A DNA stretch of 64,000 bases from Odiellus spinosus. Lineage: Eukaryota; Arthropoda; Arachnida; Opiliones; Phalangiidae. The translations under genes and the position numbers were made by a program. The stretch's first letter is position 1. Each line of letters opens with the position of its first letter. The notes below the pieces were generated by a model. That model had not been told where the DNA came from. It saw only the letters and a program-made list of their open reading frames with translations, and ran no database searches. The DNA is taken from positions 16,889,320-16,953,319 of the forward strand of contig OY987230.1 of the NCBI GenBank assembly GCA_963920705.1, in the 5' to 3' direction. This document shows positions 50,190-62,802 of this stretch, in pieces.

Positions 50190-51917
50190 ATGAGTTCGGA
50201 AAAAGCGGAAAAAAAATCGGATGAAACGTCCAATCCTGGTTCGTTATTCACTCTGAAAAGTGTTTTTCGTAACGGGACCATCTTACTAGTCACTGGTATG
50301 CTATTGACCATGGGGATGGTACCCAACGTGCATTTGCAAAGTAGTATTAACGTGGAAAGGGGTCTGGGAACTAAAACGATGAGCGTAGGTCGCGCCGTTT
50401 CGATTTTAACTTTTTTGTTACTACCGACATATTTCATTCAAAAATTCGGTCTTAAAATTACTTTAACCGTTTCAAGTTGCTTCGTCTCGCTATCGTATTT
50501 AACCAATTACTATCCGGCGTGGTATTCGTTACTGATTGGTAACGTTATGCAAGGGTTAGGTTTCGGTTTGGCTGTAATTTGTGTTAAAACGTGTATCGCT
50601 GGTTTGACTGAACAGTACGATACACTTCGCGGTCGCGAAGTTGCCTCCTCGAACTCTACCGCTTTTGCAATTTTCTATACCGCTAATAGGTATGTATCGC
50701 TGTTTTGAAAGTTTTATAGACAGATTTATAAATTCATCCAGAGAAACATGAATGAGGAGGGCAATGAGTGATTTAAAATTCTCTTTTAGTTTAGCAAGTG
50801 CAATTGGCAATTTGATATCCTACGAGATTTTGCACAAATCATCGACGTACTCGACTAACAACGTGACTTCTGATTCTCATTGCGGTTTCGGTTTTTGTCC
50901 CGGCGATTATAAATCTAACAAGAACTTTGTTCGGCCTGACGATATGAAAATTTATCTGCTATTTGGGTTTTTTTGCGCGTCCGGTGTTCTAGCTAGTTTG
51001 ATCGGACTGACTCTCTTCATGGATTCCAGGATTATCCAAACTAACAAGCACCATGCCGGTGGTTTTACTTATTTCATGCAGACTATGAGAATGTACAAGG
51101 ACAAGTACTTGTTACTTTTGGTGCCTTTAGGATTATTTCGCGGTTTAGCCGCTGCTTTCAAAGAAATAGAATTTAACAGGGTGAGTAGACACGCAACCTG
51201 ACTCAATTCGGGACTCGACAAAATGAAATTCTGATTCATTTTCCTTAAAATAGGCTTACACTACTTGCACACTTGGCGAAGAATATATTGGTTTGTTATC
51301 CGTGTCGCAAGCTTTGTCACACGCATTCTTTAGTATATCGTTTGGACTTTTGGTCAAATACACTGGACGACCACTTCTGTGTACCATTGCTGGCGTGAAC
51401 ACAAGTGCCCTTGTTTTCGCGTTGATTTTCTGGAAGCCCACAGTGGCTGATTTCCCCGTATTTTTCATAATAAGTTCACTTTGGGTTCTTAGCAGAGCCA
51501 TATGGGAAACTCAAGTTGCAGGTAGACTTTAAACAATAGAAATTAACCCTAATAAACACCTAAACCTAATTTAAAAATCTTTAATTCGTAGTTTTGTACA
51601 TAACGCTATTTCCTACCAAGATATCGTCCGCTCTATCAAATCTAATGCTGGCCGAAGCGATTGGTAACATGATTGGCTACGCGTATAGCGAATTCTTATG
51701 CGTCCGGATTAAAGTATTTGTGGTTCTCGGTTCTCTTCTAATCGCCTACTCTTGCTATATATACGTTGAGGTTCAAGGTCATAAGGTTAAGGAAGAAAAA
51801 GTCGTGATTGAATCCGTTATGGTACCTGAAAAAATAACGAAGAGAGTTAGGTTCGCGATTGCTTCGAACAATAATAATATTAGTTTCAACGCCTATCCCT
51901 TTGAAATTTCACTTTAG
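50190..51917 (+). CDS. UNC-93-like membrane protein, array copy 1
   Basis: Major-facilitator-like protein of the UNC-93 family (UNC93A type). Four coding exons: 50190-50689, 50790-51180, 51254-51521 and 51592-51917, total 1485 nt, 494 residues. Family signature LQSSINVERGLGT follows the first membrane segment, then FLLLP, FGLK, NYYPAWYSL, AIGNLISY, GLFRGL and the final AEAIGNMIGYAYS. About eleven or twelve hydrophobic segments. The first intron (phase 2, after FYTAN) is not found at that place in the other copies; the last two (phases 0 and 1) are shared. Known relatives modulate a K+ channel (C. elegans UNC-93) or Toll-like receptor trafficking (UNC93B1); the role of this copy is unknown. 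There is a predicted Asn glycosylation site in the NVTSDS loop. Confidence 0.9.
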
Positions 51918-53114
51918 AATTCCTGTTTTAAAGCAAGCATTGAAGAAATGGGAAAGTTCGGTATTGTGGCGCCTCTTAGTGAATTTTTTCGGGAAACTTC
52001 AATTTTAATTGACAAGTGGGATTAGGGACCCTTCAAAAACCATTTTATTTATGGTGACAGTCTAAGTCTATTAGTGGAGGCAGACAGGCGACAACCGTAT
52101 GGTTGAAACTGTCGGACACCCGTAGAGTAAACAACACGATGGCCATGAAGCAATATATGTGAAAGAATGATTGACGCTCGGGGAAAGGTGGAGTGTCGGT
52201 AATTCAATTTATTCTGAATTTATTGGAACAAAAATTTAAATACAAAATTGATAATTATTCTTGTTATATATAAAAGTTTCTACTCATAACATTGGCTTTT
52301 ATAGCTGACTACGTTTGAATTTTAACATTGGAGGAACAGAACTTTAGATTCAAGTTAAGGAAAATTTGTTATTTATAATCAAATTTTACTAATATTAATT
52401 AAACTTAAAAAAAATTTCCAAAAATAAATCAATTATATATACTAAAATAGATATTCAATTCAACTGTTCTAACTGTCAATTCCCAGCTTAAGAAAATTAG
52501 CACCTTTACACCATGAAACCGAACTTCCCCCTTAAATCGATAAAGGCCCATTTACAAAAGAGTGGAAAGCTGAAGCGTAATCTGATGCATGGAGCAATAA
52601 CAACAGGAGGCATAGGTTCATACATCGTTTAAAAATGAGATTTTGGAACCTATGCCTCCTCTTGTTATTGTTCCATGCATCGGCTTACGCTTAAGCTTGC
52701 CGCTCTTTTGTAAACGGACCTTTAGATGTCTGATATTTCAAGTCCTGAAAACTTTCAGTTTTAGCTTCTAAATTCTATTGAACTTAATTTTGGAAAACCT
52801 ACTTTTTTTCTATAATAATATACGTGTATATATTAAATGATGTTCACTTTTGTGACTTGATGGGAAAACTCCGTGTTTATTGTTTAATAGTTTGCCAAAG
52901 AGGGACCCTTTTTACGGTCTAAATGTATTTTATTTCAAAGAATACCCTGTTTTGGTAACGAGTATATAGAGCATGTACACCATTTTGAAAAACAGTATAT
53001 GCCACGAAACACCTGGCGATGTTAAGACGTAGATGTTGTAGGATTAACGTTATATTTTATATTAGTACCTCGATAAATTTCAGACGTATAAGTTAGTAAG
53101 GTGATAAAAGTATC
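51918..53114. other. Spacer between array copies 1 and 2
   Basis: AT-rich. Contains the palindromic element at 52541-52724. No coding frame. Confidence 0.7.
52541..52724. mobile_element. Palindromic MITE with TA flanks, about 184 bp
   Basis: Left end TAAAGGCCCATTTACAAAAG and right end CTTTTGTAAACGGACCTTTA are inverted copies with two mismatches. Arms continue through GATGCATGGAGCAATAACAA against TTGTTATTGTTCCATGCATC and GAGGCATAGGTTC against GAACCTATGCCTC. A TA dinucleotide at each end fits a Tc1/mariner-type insertion. No coding capacity. Confidence 0.85.
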
Positions 53115-54871
53115 ATGGAAAACTCCGTTAAACCTGCTTACCAAAAATGGAAAGCTCTGAAGAATTTCGTGGTTTTAATAACGGCCATCTTTCTGATAGT
53201 ATCGGCTAACCAACCAACCACCCAACTTCAAAGCAGTTTGAACATCAAAGGCGGTATTGGAACGACAAGTACCGGTATTGGTCAAGGAGCGTCCATAGTA
53301 GCTTTCCTCTTACTGCCTACCATCTTCAGCGACCTTTTGGGCTTAAAGTACACGATGGTACTTGGATTCTTAATCGAATCTTTAAGTATCTTAGCCAATT
53401 TTTACCCGGCCTGGTATACCTTAGCACCGGCAGCCATATTTTCCTACTCCTTTACCGGTTTAGGGCGGGTCTGCCAAGGCGCATATACTACCATACTCGC
53501 CGAACGGTACACGGAAAACACCGGAGGCAATAAAAACCAAATAATATCTTTTATGTTTGGCATCTATAACACTGTAAGTAGCTTCGGATACGTCGTGGGT
53601 AATCTGATATCTTACAACGTTTTGAAGCAAGCCGAACTCACGGTCAATACCACCAGAACCAACCGATCTACTTGCGGAAGATTTTTTATTGATGATGAAC
53701 ATCAAGATAAGGATAATTTTAAAAGACCTCCTCAACTTTACATTTACATTTTGTTCGGCTGTTTAACTATCGTTGGGATTTTGAGTGTCGTGACTTTGAT
53801 ATTTCTCGATTCAATGCCTAAATCGAAATGTAAGAAAAATTATCGTCAGATGTTGTTCGAGACTTTGACGTTCAATAAGGATTGGAGAGCAGCTTTATTG
53901 TGGCCGAGTAATTTTAATCGAGGTTTGGTGGTAGTTTATGTTGTCGCTGATATTACCAAGGTTTGCTACGTCCCTCGATATTTATAAGGGTCAAGTGATT
54001 CAGATCTCATATTGGGTTGAGGAAAATATATGTTTAAGAACTTTAACCAACGAATACTTACATTGTAATTCCTTGTGAGAATATAGTATGTCCTCAGTAA
54101 CGATATTGAGAAATCTGGATTGCTGGATGCACAGAAAGAGTATTGAAATATTTTACTTATGCCTAATTCTGGGGGTGTGCACTGTTATATTTTGTAGGCG
54201 TTCTCGACTTGCTTAATTGGAATGCAAAGCGTCGGTCTCTTTTGCATGGCGTACGGTGCTAGCATGACCGTATTTTGTTTCGGTTTTGGCTTTCTGGCAA
54301 AGTATTTCGGTCGAGTACCCGTCTTTACCATTTCGGTGATTCTCGAAATGGCCCTTCTTATTTTCTCTCTCGTTTGGACACCGGCTATGTCCCACGATTC
54401 TGTCACCGTCTATCTCATGGCCATTCTAGGGGGTTCCGTCATAGCTGGACTCACGATCAATTTCCATGGTAATTATGCTCAAGGTCAAATGGAAAATTAA
54501 GTGTTTTCTCCCAAATACGTTCCTAATTATAAGGAATGGAATCGATTAAAATTGCCTTAATTTTCCTTTTCATCTGGGTGCTAAATATTAGTTTTGTTTA
54601 CGACCGTTTTGGTACAATTTTACAAGTATTTCACGGTGCTGAGTTTCCCGACACTAAGGAATCTTCCATGGCCAATTACATGTTGGCTGAGAATGCGGGA
54701 TCCATGGTCGGCAACGCTTACAGCAGTTCCTTAACCATGGTACTTAAAGCCGGTATCCTTTTTGGAGTTTTATTTATCTCTTGCGTATCGTACGCGGCCA
54801 TTGAAATCTCGTTGGCTCTCAGGAAACGACGCTCGTCAAAAGACGAATTAGCGATGGAACAAGTGAGATAA
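53115..54871 (+). CDS. UNC-93-like membrane protein, array copy 2
   Basis: Three coding exons: 53115-53960, 54198-54468 and 54627-54871, total 1362 nt, 453 residues. Shows the family signature LQSSLNIKGGIGT, then AFLLLPTIFSDLLGLK, NFYPAWYTL, VVGNLISYNV, FNRGLVV, FGFLAKYFGR and LAENAGSMVGNAYS. The first coding exon is uninterrupted through the positions where copies 1, 3 and 4 carry their own introns. The donor after 53960 (GTTTGC) is weak, but its phase and place match the DFTK|A intron of the other copies. Asn sites in NTTRTNRS suggest a glycosylated loop. Function unknown, as for copy 1. Confidence 0.9.
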
Positions 54872-55114
54872 TTAAAAGCGAGTTACGGATAACTATAATA
54901 CCGCTGTCTGTATGCTCTATACCAGAGGCTGATGAGTTACTCGAAGTACACATCAACACCGGAATCCTCCTTGTTTAACCAAATAATCCTAAACCGGATG
55001 AAAGTAAACGTTAGAGCTCCCTACCTCCAAGAACATTCGTGTTTCCGCGAGATTTTTTTTAAACCCTCTCAACCTACCTAGCGTTTCAGTGTGACTCTAC
55101 AATCCTTGTTAGCC

Positions 55115-55528
55115 CCTAAAAGACTAACAAGTGATATTTTATCGATTACTCATCATTTAAATAGGCCTAATACACCAGTAAAAAAAATTACATTCAAATA
55201 TTAAACTAGAAATAAAATTGAAACTTACCCGGAAAATAGGCTTAGTTTGATTCATGGAGATCCTGAATTTCTTTGCGTTGATGGGTCAAGAACCAATGAA
55301 CAAGGGCCGTCGTTAAGGCAAGATCTCCACGAGACTTCGCATATCAATAAATCTTTCGCTGACTCATCGATGCGAAGAAATTCAGTATCTCCATGAATAC
55401 AGCTAAGCCTAATTTCCGGGTAAGTTTTAAATTTATTTCTATATTTTTCTGTAAATTTTTTACTGGTGGATTATGCCTAGAAGGAATCGATAAATATCAA
55501 TTGTTCTTATATAGCATTCTCCCTTTAA
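55115..55528. mobile_element. TTAA-type foldback element, array spacer copy
   Basis: The right end GCATTCTCCCTTTAA matches the ends of the 43057 palindrome. Inverted arms: TTATCGATTACTC with AGGAATCGATAAA; CACCAGTAA with TTACTGGTG; AAACTTACCCGGAAAATAGG with CCGGGTAAGTTTTAAATTT; TTCATGGAGAT with ATCTCCATGAA. The left end is decayed, so that boundary is approximate. Confidence 0.75.
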
Positions 55529-56823
55529 GGGCTCCCGAAACGTGGATCGGAGATACATTTTAGGCAAAAGCTAGAGGGGGCAAAAATAAAGAGTTAAACC
55601 ATGAGGTTTCTTAAGAATGGTCTCCTGAGTACTTCGGGTCTCATTATATCCTTCTTCATATATATTTTAGATAATATAAATAAATTAGGAAAATAAACGA
55701 CACTGGATTTCTTTTAACTCATGTTTTCGATATATAAATAAATGAGATGCCAGCCAATCAAAAAGTTTATACGTTCTCGAATTTCAAAAATTAGTTCCTA
55801 TTTCTCTTTTATGTTTCTACATTATATATACGCATCAAACCTTTAAAGTAAGGCTTCTTCTCCCATCTGCGCTTAACCTGTACACCATACTCCAAATCAG
55901 TTTCAGTTTTCGACAAGTTATCTACAAAAAAGCCTTGGCTCTTTTAAAGTCATATTCACACGATCCACATTTTTCAAACAGCTAGATTCAGAACGGTTCA
56001 GAAAGTTGAATTAATCTGGTATAAACTAAACGAAACGAAATGTTTCCATAAACCTACGGTTTAAAAACGAAAACGGAAAATAAAATATTTAGCAGATATT
56101 TAAAACGAAGCGTTGAACCCAAAAATTTAAGCCAGTCTAGTGTTTTTTTTTTTTTATTTCATTGATTGTTAATATAAAAAATTTAAAACTAAAATTTGTT
56201 CTAATAATTATGTTTATAGCATTAAATAATTGAAGATAAAATAAACTTATTTGTATCAAATTTCTATGTTATAGTCCCATGGGTTTGGTTATGAGCAATA
56301 TAATTTAAACATGGCAGTTAGAAAATTTCTAATTTTATTTGCACATAAAACATTTTACACCACAATTTTGTTTATGACGTAAGGATTATTAAAATTATTT
56401 ATAAATTGGAGCCTGGGGGCTATTCTTGATAATTTTGAGTGCTATTTGGTTAGAAAAAATAACAAGATCTAAAATATATTTGCACCATTTCTAGTTCGTT
56501 GATGAAATCGAATTTTAACGTTTTTCACATCGAGTTGGCAGCACTCTCAAATCTAGGTTACCTTAAACTATAACTCAACTGCTGATCATATATATATTGA
56601 TATAGCCTAGCTGCGCTCGTATTGTCAATTCACTGTGTATTAGACTATATAGTTGTATTTAAAAGTAGAATCGTGTGAATAGGGTTTATGAAAGTAACAA
56701 TAACAAGTATACAATGGTAAACCTTGGTTTCTAACATGTGGTGAAAACTTCGACTGCGTTATTGAGCTGACTTTGTCGTTGGCCAAGGTTCGAGTAACAT
56801 CTTTAGTTCGTAAAACCTGCATC

Positions 56824-56831
56824 TATATAAA
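56824..56831 (+). promoter_or_regulatory. TATA box candidate for array copy 3
   Basis: TATATAAA lies 77 nt before the start codon of copy 3, with no upstream ATG before 56890. Such a spacing fits a short 5' UTR, but AT-rich sequence makes chance matches common. Confidence 0.35.
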
Positions 56832-56907
56832 TGTGGGTCAAAACTTTTGTCACTACCGTCGGAATCTCATCTGAAATTACTACGCCATAAATGTTCAGTT
56901 ATTTACC

Positions 56908-58835
56908 ATGGCAGATCATGAAAGTGAAAGGCAAAAGAAGAGGCGAATCGTCTTGAACTTAATCGTTTGCTCCTTGTATTTGACACTACTCGCGACTTCG
57001 GATATACCGCTTGAATCCATGCAAAGTAGCTACAACATTGAATCCGGAATGGGTACCATTAGTTTATCAATCGGTATCGCGGTATCATTGGTGTCTTTGT
57101 TCTTTTTTACGTCTTTGCTGACGGAATGGTTGGGTTTGAAGACGTTGGTAGTAGCTGGAACTTTGTCAGTGTCCCTGTTTTCGTTGGCTAACTTGCATCC
57201 CACTTGGGCGACTTTGATTCCCACCGCTATCGTTCTCAAGGTCGTCAGTTGCTTAGGAAGGTCGTCTAGTTACGCTATGATTACGTACTTCAGTGAAAAT
57301 TTCTCCAAACTCAGCAATCTATCTAAAGAAAAGATTTACAGCGTTATTTTCGGTGTAGCGATGACCATGGAAAGTTCGGGTTGCATTTTCGGTAATTTGG
57401 TGTCGTACTTTGTTAGTAATTACAGTTGCGATAGTCCAAAAATTAACGCGACTTCGGCTTTGACTGGATTTAGTAGGGAGCGTTGCGGATCCTATTTTAA
57501 AGGTATGATTTACGATCGTGAAGAACGTATCTCTAATGTAAATATTAAATTATTATTATGTTACGAGCAACTAAGAGCCAATTGAAAGCTAAGTGACGGA
57601 CGCTCTTTAACACTAAAATTGGAAAACTTAACCTATTTGGAGCCTTAAAATATACGTAAAAAACTGAAAATGCATCTCAAATTTTATTTGGAGCTCATGA
57701 AAAAACCGTGACAATCTCACTTTAATTAACAAGAAACGTTCGTCGAGTTTAATGTTGTTTTTTGAATATTTTTAAGGCTTCTAATAGACAGAAAATATAA
57801 TTTTCCACAACTTTATTATCAATTTAACGTTAGGTATTCGTTTACAGATGGCGAATACGCCAGTAATTCCAACTTCGAGAAGTTGCCACAGTTCTATTTG
57901 TACATTTTGTTCGGAACTTTCGCGGGCTTGGCTGCCCTGGCAAGTCTTATGGCTTTCCTGTTTTTGGATACTGTGGTTCGCGTTGAATCGGGTGGTAATA
58001 GTTGTAGTTTAGTTTTGGACACGTTTAGACTTGCCAAGAATAAGACCGCTATTTTATTAATTATATGCGATTTTCATCGTGGTTTTTGGAATGGTGTATT
58101 GGTCACTGATTTCGCCAAGGTAATGTATTTGAAAGGTTTCTTTTGATTACGCAATCCCGCTAGATTTCTTTGATGACAAGACACAGATTACTTGGAATAA
58201 TAAACCTCTCGTGTTTCTAAAAGGCTTTCGACGTTTGTTTGGGTGGTCTTCAACTACTTGGTTTGGCCGCTGCCTGCTTCGGAATCGGAACTGCTATATT
58301 TGCTGCCTTCTTTTCGTGGCTTGCGAAACAATTTAACCGTTGGTTGGTCTTTCTTATTATAACTGTTTTGGAAGTCGGGAGCATCGCTGTTTCTCTATTA
58401 TGGAGTCCAAACTGGTTTCCCAACCATGACCAGGCTTTCGTTCTGATTCTTTCCGCCATCATGGGAGCAGGATACGCCGGCAACGCTTTTCTCTTTTACA
58501 GTACGTTTATAGGGAAAGAGAAATAACGAAAAGTGTATAGTAATATATTATTTTCCTAATAATTAGTGTTGCATGGATATTTGTATCCGAATAAGAAGGA
58601 AGCGTCGATGGCTCTTTGCACCTTATCGGAAAATCTTGGAATCAGCGTATCATTGGGTCTTAGTTCGATATTACCCTTCACTTCCAAACTTTATATTCTT
58701 ATGGCTATTATGAGTGTAGCCATCGTTTCCTATCTCGGTGTAGAAATACCTTTGAACAGACCTATAAAGCTGGATACCAAGGAGACTTCAACATCTTCCG
58801 GTGTTTGCGAAACCGATTTGAGTTTACCGGACTAA
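56908..58835 (+). CDS. UNC-93-like membrane protein, array copy 3
   Basis: Four coding exons: 56908-57502, 57848-58119, 58224-58500 and 58567-58835, total 1413 nt, 470 residues. Signature MQSSYNIESGMGT, then WLGLKTLVVAGTL, HPTWATLIP, KEKIYSVIFG, CDFHRGFW, DFAK|AF, FNRWLVF and LHGYLYPNKKEASMALCTLSE split across the last junction. The first intron (phase 1, after the CGSYFK loop) is private to this copy. The first residues ESERQKKRRI form a basic cytosolic N-terminus. It is closest to copy 4, with which it shares MTSSxPxETMQS-like and KEKIYSVIFG blocks. Function unknown beyond family. Confidence 0.9.
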
Positions 58836-59718
58836 TTATAAAAATAACGAGCCGAGAAGTCATCGCTTGGAAAGTAACATTGACCTTGAAATTACGATTA
58901 CCCAAAATAAGGAGCCAAAATCGTGCTTTTCAGAGTAGTGTGAGAAATATCACAGATCTACTGGTTAAAAAGGGTTTAGTGTAGTCATAATCTGGGGGTC
59001 ATTTATCTCAAGAACTAGTTTATATTTTCAAAATTAGAAATAAAGCAAAATTTTAATATAACTTTTTTTTTTTAATTATTTTCGAGTATTAAATAAGCCA
59101 TATAGGAGAGCTTCCGGAAATACTAGTCCCCTTTCAATCCATTTTCAATAACATTCGATTAGGAAGAAATACACGATATCTCCATGAATTCAGCTAAGCC
59201 TATTTTTCCGGGTCAGTTTTAAATTTATTTCTAGTTTAATATTTGTTTGTATTTTTTTTTATTGGTGGATTATGCCTTTTTAAAAGATAAGGAATCGATA
59301 AAATCATTTGTTGTTAGGTTTCATTCTCCCTTTAACGTGAAAAAGTGAACGTAAAATACTTGAAAAAGTCACACCATCTACGACACTAATCACCTTATTG
59401 ACTTTGGGCTATTTGCAACTATTTTAAAGGGCTTGATCATCTTGTTAAATGCAGCGCTATTGAAGATTGTCAAGCGAATATTCACCTGATTTAAGGCTTA
59501 TAGTTTTAGCACGGTAAATGTATTTCAAATAGCGTGACATGCTGGGTACGAGTTCAAACATTATGACTATACCAAACACCTGGGATGCTTTTTCCTCTTT
59601 CGTGGCAGTTAAAAATCGCATCCCCAGTAGAATCTGTATGTTCGTTGGCTCTGTGTATATTGCTCTTCTGTTGAACATCGCGAATTTAAATAACATACAT
59701 ATTAATTAATATACTATC
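58836..59718. other. Spacer between array copies 3 and 4
   Basis: Contains half of a TTAA-type foldback element (about 59172-59335). A possible poly(A) signal AATAAA lies at about 59039. The minus-strand open frame at 59457-59696 shows no domain. Confidence 0.6.
59172..59335. mobile_element. Half copy of the TTAA foldback element
   Basis: ATATCTCCATGAATTCAGCTAAGCCTA and following sequence match the right arms of the copies at 55115 and 62803, ending TTTCATTCTCCC then TTTAA. The left arm is missing, so the element is broken. Confidence 0.75.
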
Positions 59719-62700
59719 ATGGAAGCGGAAACTAAAATAGAGAAAAGAAGAATTATCAAAAATTTGATTATTTCTTGTTCGTGGTCTTTAATGTTAATGA
59801 CATCATCTGTACCGATGGAAACCATGCAGAGTACAGTAAATAACTCTGATGGTATCGGAACACTTAGCCTATCTATTGGCGTAGGAATTTCTTTGATTTC
59901 GTTGTTTTTTATGCCATATCTTGCCGATTTCTTCGGTTTAAAGGTGAGTTTTAAAATAAAGATTATTTAATTTTAAATATATAATCATTTTTAAAGCGAT
60001 TGAAATAATTTATAAAATATTTATACGCTTATTATTAATAATGTTATTGAAGACGAATCAGAGTTCATACAAACCAGGAAAGCCTGGAATAGCTGGAAAT
60101 ATTACGGAATTGGATGTGGCCAAAAAATTAGGGAAATATGAGGGACATAAATCAGGGAAATTATAATTAAAATTAATTATAAATTAAATGAATGCGTAAA
60201 ATCATAAATGCTATAAAATATGCACCATTTTCTTTCTGGATCTTGTAGTTGACAGCCAAACCTTAAAGTTGAACTCAAACGTTAAATCTTACATCTGAGT
60301 CTTACGAGTTCATTCCCACTCAAACTGGGAAGCCCTCTTTATAACGGTTACCCGAAACAGTGGTTTAATAAAACGCGGGTTAGATCTCAGCGGCTTGATG
60401 TCATAATTATGGTCTTTGGATGTTACCCCTAGTTATCCGTCCCCGAAACAGCGTTCGCTGTTTAAAAACAGAGCAGCTGCTGTTTTGGGAAATGCTATTA
60501 TAGGGTACACCTACTCGATCTCTTCTCCCCCTTAGATTTCTTATCTACTATAAATTTCTGGTTAAAATCGTAACTCGATTTTTCTATTCATCTTGCCTTG
60601 CCGTAAATTAAAGAAACTGGTTGTAGTCGGGACTCTAGCCGTGTCTTTGTACGCCTTGGCCAATATGTACCCCACATGGGGCTTTCTCGTTGCTGGGGCG
60701 ATTATCTTTAAAACCTTTTCTTGCCTCGCTGTTTCATCGAATCTCGCCATCTTAACGTGGTACGCTGAAAGTTACGCCAAATTAAGTTCCGTACCCAAGG
60801 AAAAAATTTACAGCGTAATTTTTGGTGCCTTAGTCACCTTCACTAGTTTGGGTGGTATCGTTGGTAGCTCGATTACCACCTTCAAAACAAATGGATTAAC
60901 CGGAAACGGAAACGAAATGGAAAACGCCACCAGTAACGTCACGGATCGGGAAAAATGCGGCATCTATTTTGTAGACAGCCAACTCGCGATCGAACACAGT
61001 GAAACGACGCCACCCGTTACTTTGTTTGTCATATTCGCGGTAATTGGATTACTGGCCAGCGTCATGACGGGATTATTCATGGATTACATTCCACCCCCAC
61101 CGAAAGTTGAGAACTTGATCACGGAAACTTTTCGTTTGATGAAAAACAAGTACGCCCTCCTAATGATCATGAATGATTTTCATCGAGGCTTGACCTTGGG
61201 TGCCGTTAACGCTGATTTTACTAAAGTAAGCCTTTTTTCATCATATGTAAATCCAACGCCTAAAACACAGTATATGATTTTCGATATTATCAAAAATAAA
61301 TAAAGCCTAGGGCAAGTCCTGCCTCTGCCCGTAGAAAAGACGTTCTCATCTAAATCCGCAACTACTCGTGTAATTTTAATTTTTGCATTTAGCAATCCAT
61401 ATGTCAGGAACTGAAACTCTCATAGCTGTTTGATTACTTGTTTTATTTCTATCGATAAATTTATCTTGAGTCTTAGGTGGGACATTTAAGGAAAGTATAG
61501 AGTCCTTCAGCTCAAAGGTAATAGAGTCGGTTTTTTTTATATCATTCCTTGTGTGTATTTTATATAGGCCTATTCGAGCTGCTTGGGAGGACTTCCTTTA
61601 CTCGGAATGTCAATCATAACTTTGTCTGGAGCTGTCACTGTTTCCTCTCCCGTAATATCTTTCATATCCAAAAAATTTAATCGAATCTGGGTCTTCGGTA
61701 TCATCATGTCGATGGAATTTGTCTTGCTCGTCCTTTTGTGGAGTTGGTCGCCAACTCTTTTTCCCTACGATCGGCCTTTCGTCTTGACCGTTTCATTTTT
61801 CCTCGGAGTCGATGGTGCCGGAAACAATTTCTTGTTGTACAGTAAGATGGTTATACTGTTACACCCTATAAAGTTTTAGATTCTTGGACTAGTCTGTCTG
61901 TACTTCTTTGGTACGCACTCTAGTATCTTGTCACTACTGTATTTCTCGGCCCTTTATAGGTCGCTGCTCTAGTTTAAATAGAGCCGAAGCTTTCCATTGC
62001 TTGGTCTTTATCATTTTCACTAAGATACTCTGTCTTGAGCTCTTATGTACCATATTCTTTAACTAATCCACACTATGCACGAGTCGTATATCCTTGGCCG
62101 AAGCCAGGATTTAAGTTCAAACTGCTCTTCTAGAGGATTCCGCTAATTTGAATGTCTTTGGGGCTGTAAAAGGTGGAGGAGTTTAATTCTTGTTAGGACT
62201 ATTAATAATGGACACCTTAACTTAACAAAACCTGCCTTTCATTACAGTTCTCTAATGGTAAATAGTGCTAGGTAAAATATTGTTCGTCTGCCGTGGATAA
62301 AGAATAGGCAGACATGCACGTGGTTTTATTAGTTAATACATTTGCCCTCACTGTTTGACGTTAGAGGACGCTTATCAAAGCCAGGTTTTTGTTATTCATC
62401 TTTATCAAGATAGGTTCCCTTGTTAATAGTCCCTAGATTCTTGTGGACTATCCCTGTCCCGCCGAGGTACCTCTGATTTAATTTATGATTTTCATTTGTT
62501 TATTTGAAATTAAGTGCTACACGGATATTTGTTTCCGGATATGAAGGAAGCGACCATGGCTCTTTGCATTTTAGCGGAGAATTTGGGTATATCAGTATCT
62601 TACGCCTTAAGCTCTGTTTTAAGCGTGTACTACAAAATATTGTTTATCTTCGTTGCCATGATATTATCTTGCGTTTGTTATTTGACCATCGAAATATCAC

Positions 62701-62741
62701 TTTTGCGTACCAAGCAATACCTCTTGAAATCTTCCAATTAA
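59719..62741 (+). CDS. UNC-93-like membrane protein, array copy 4
   Basis: Four coding exons: 59719-59943, 60614-61225, 61568-61841 and 62515-62741, total 1338 nt, 445 residues. Signature MQSTVNNSDGIGT, then FFGLK|KLVVVGTL across the first junction, MYPTWGFL, KEKIYSVIFG, NDFHRGLTLG, DFTK|AYSSCLGG and LHGYLFPDMKEATMALCILAE. The first intron (phase 0, 670 bp, directly after GLK) is private to this copy; copies 1, 2, 3 and 5 read through the site. That intron contains degenerate AAATCAGGGAAATT words like those seen elsewhere. Last intron is 673 bp with no element recognised. Function unknown beyond family. Confidence 0.9.
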
Positions 62742-62802
62742 ATTTTTGTCTTTAAAAAATGTTTTTTTTTATTCGCATTTTCACATAAAATAATATTTTT
62801 AA

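Larger units (their letters stand above)
54872..56907. other. Spacer between array copies 2 and 3
   Basis: AT-rich, 2 kb. Contains the foldback element at about 55115-55528. A sequence near 54928 (GATGAGTTACTCGAAGTACA) resembles one at about 2740 in the receptor intron, hinting at another dispersed repeat. No coding frame supported. Confidence 0.65.

Noticed and set aside
59457-59696. 79-residue minus-strand open frame before UNC-93 copy 4
   Set aside because: No domain, and it sits in the short upstream region of a well-supported plus-strand gene.
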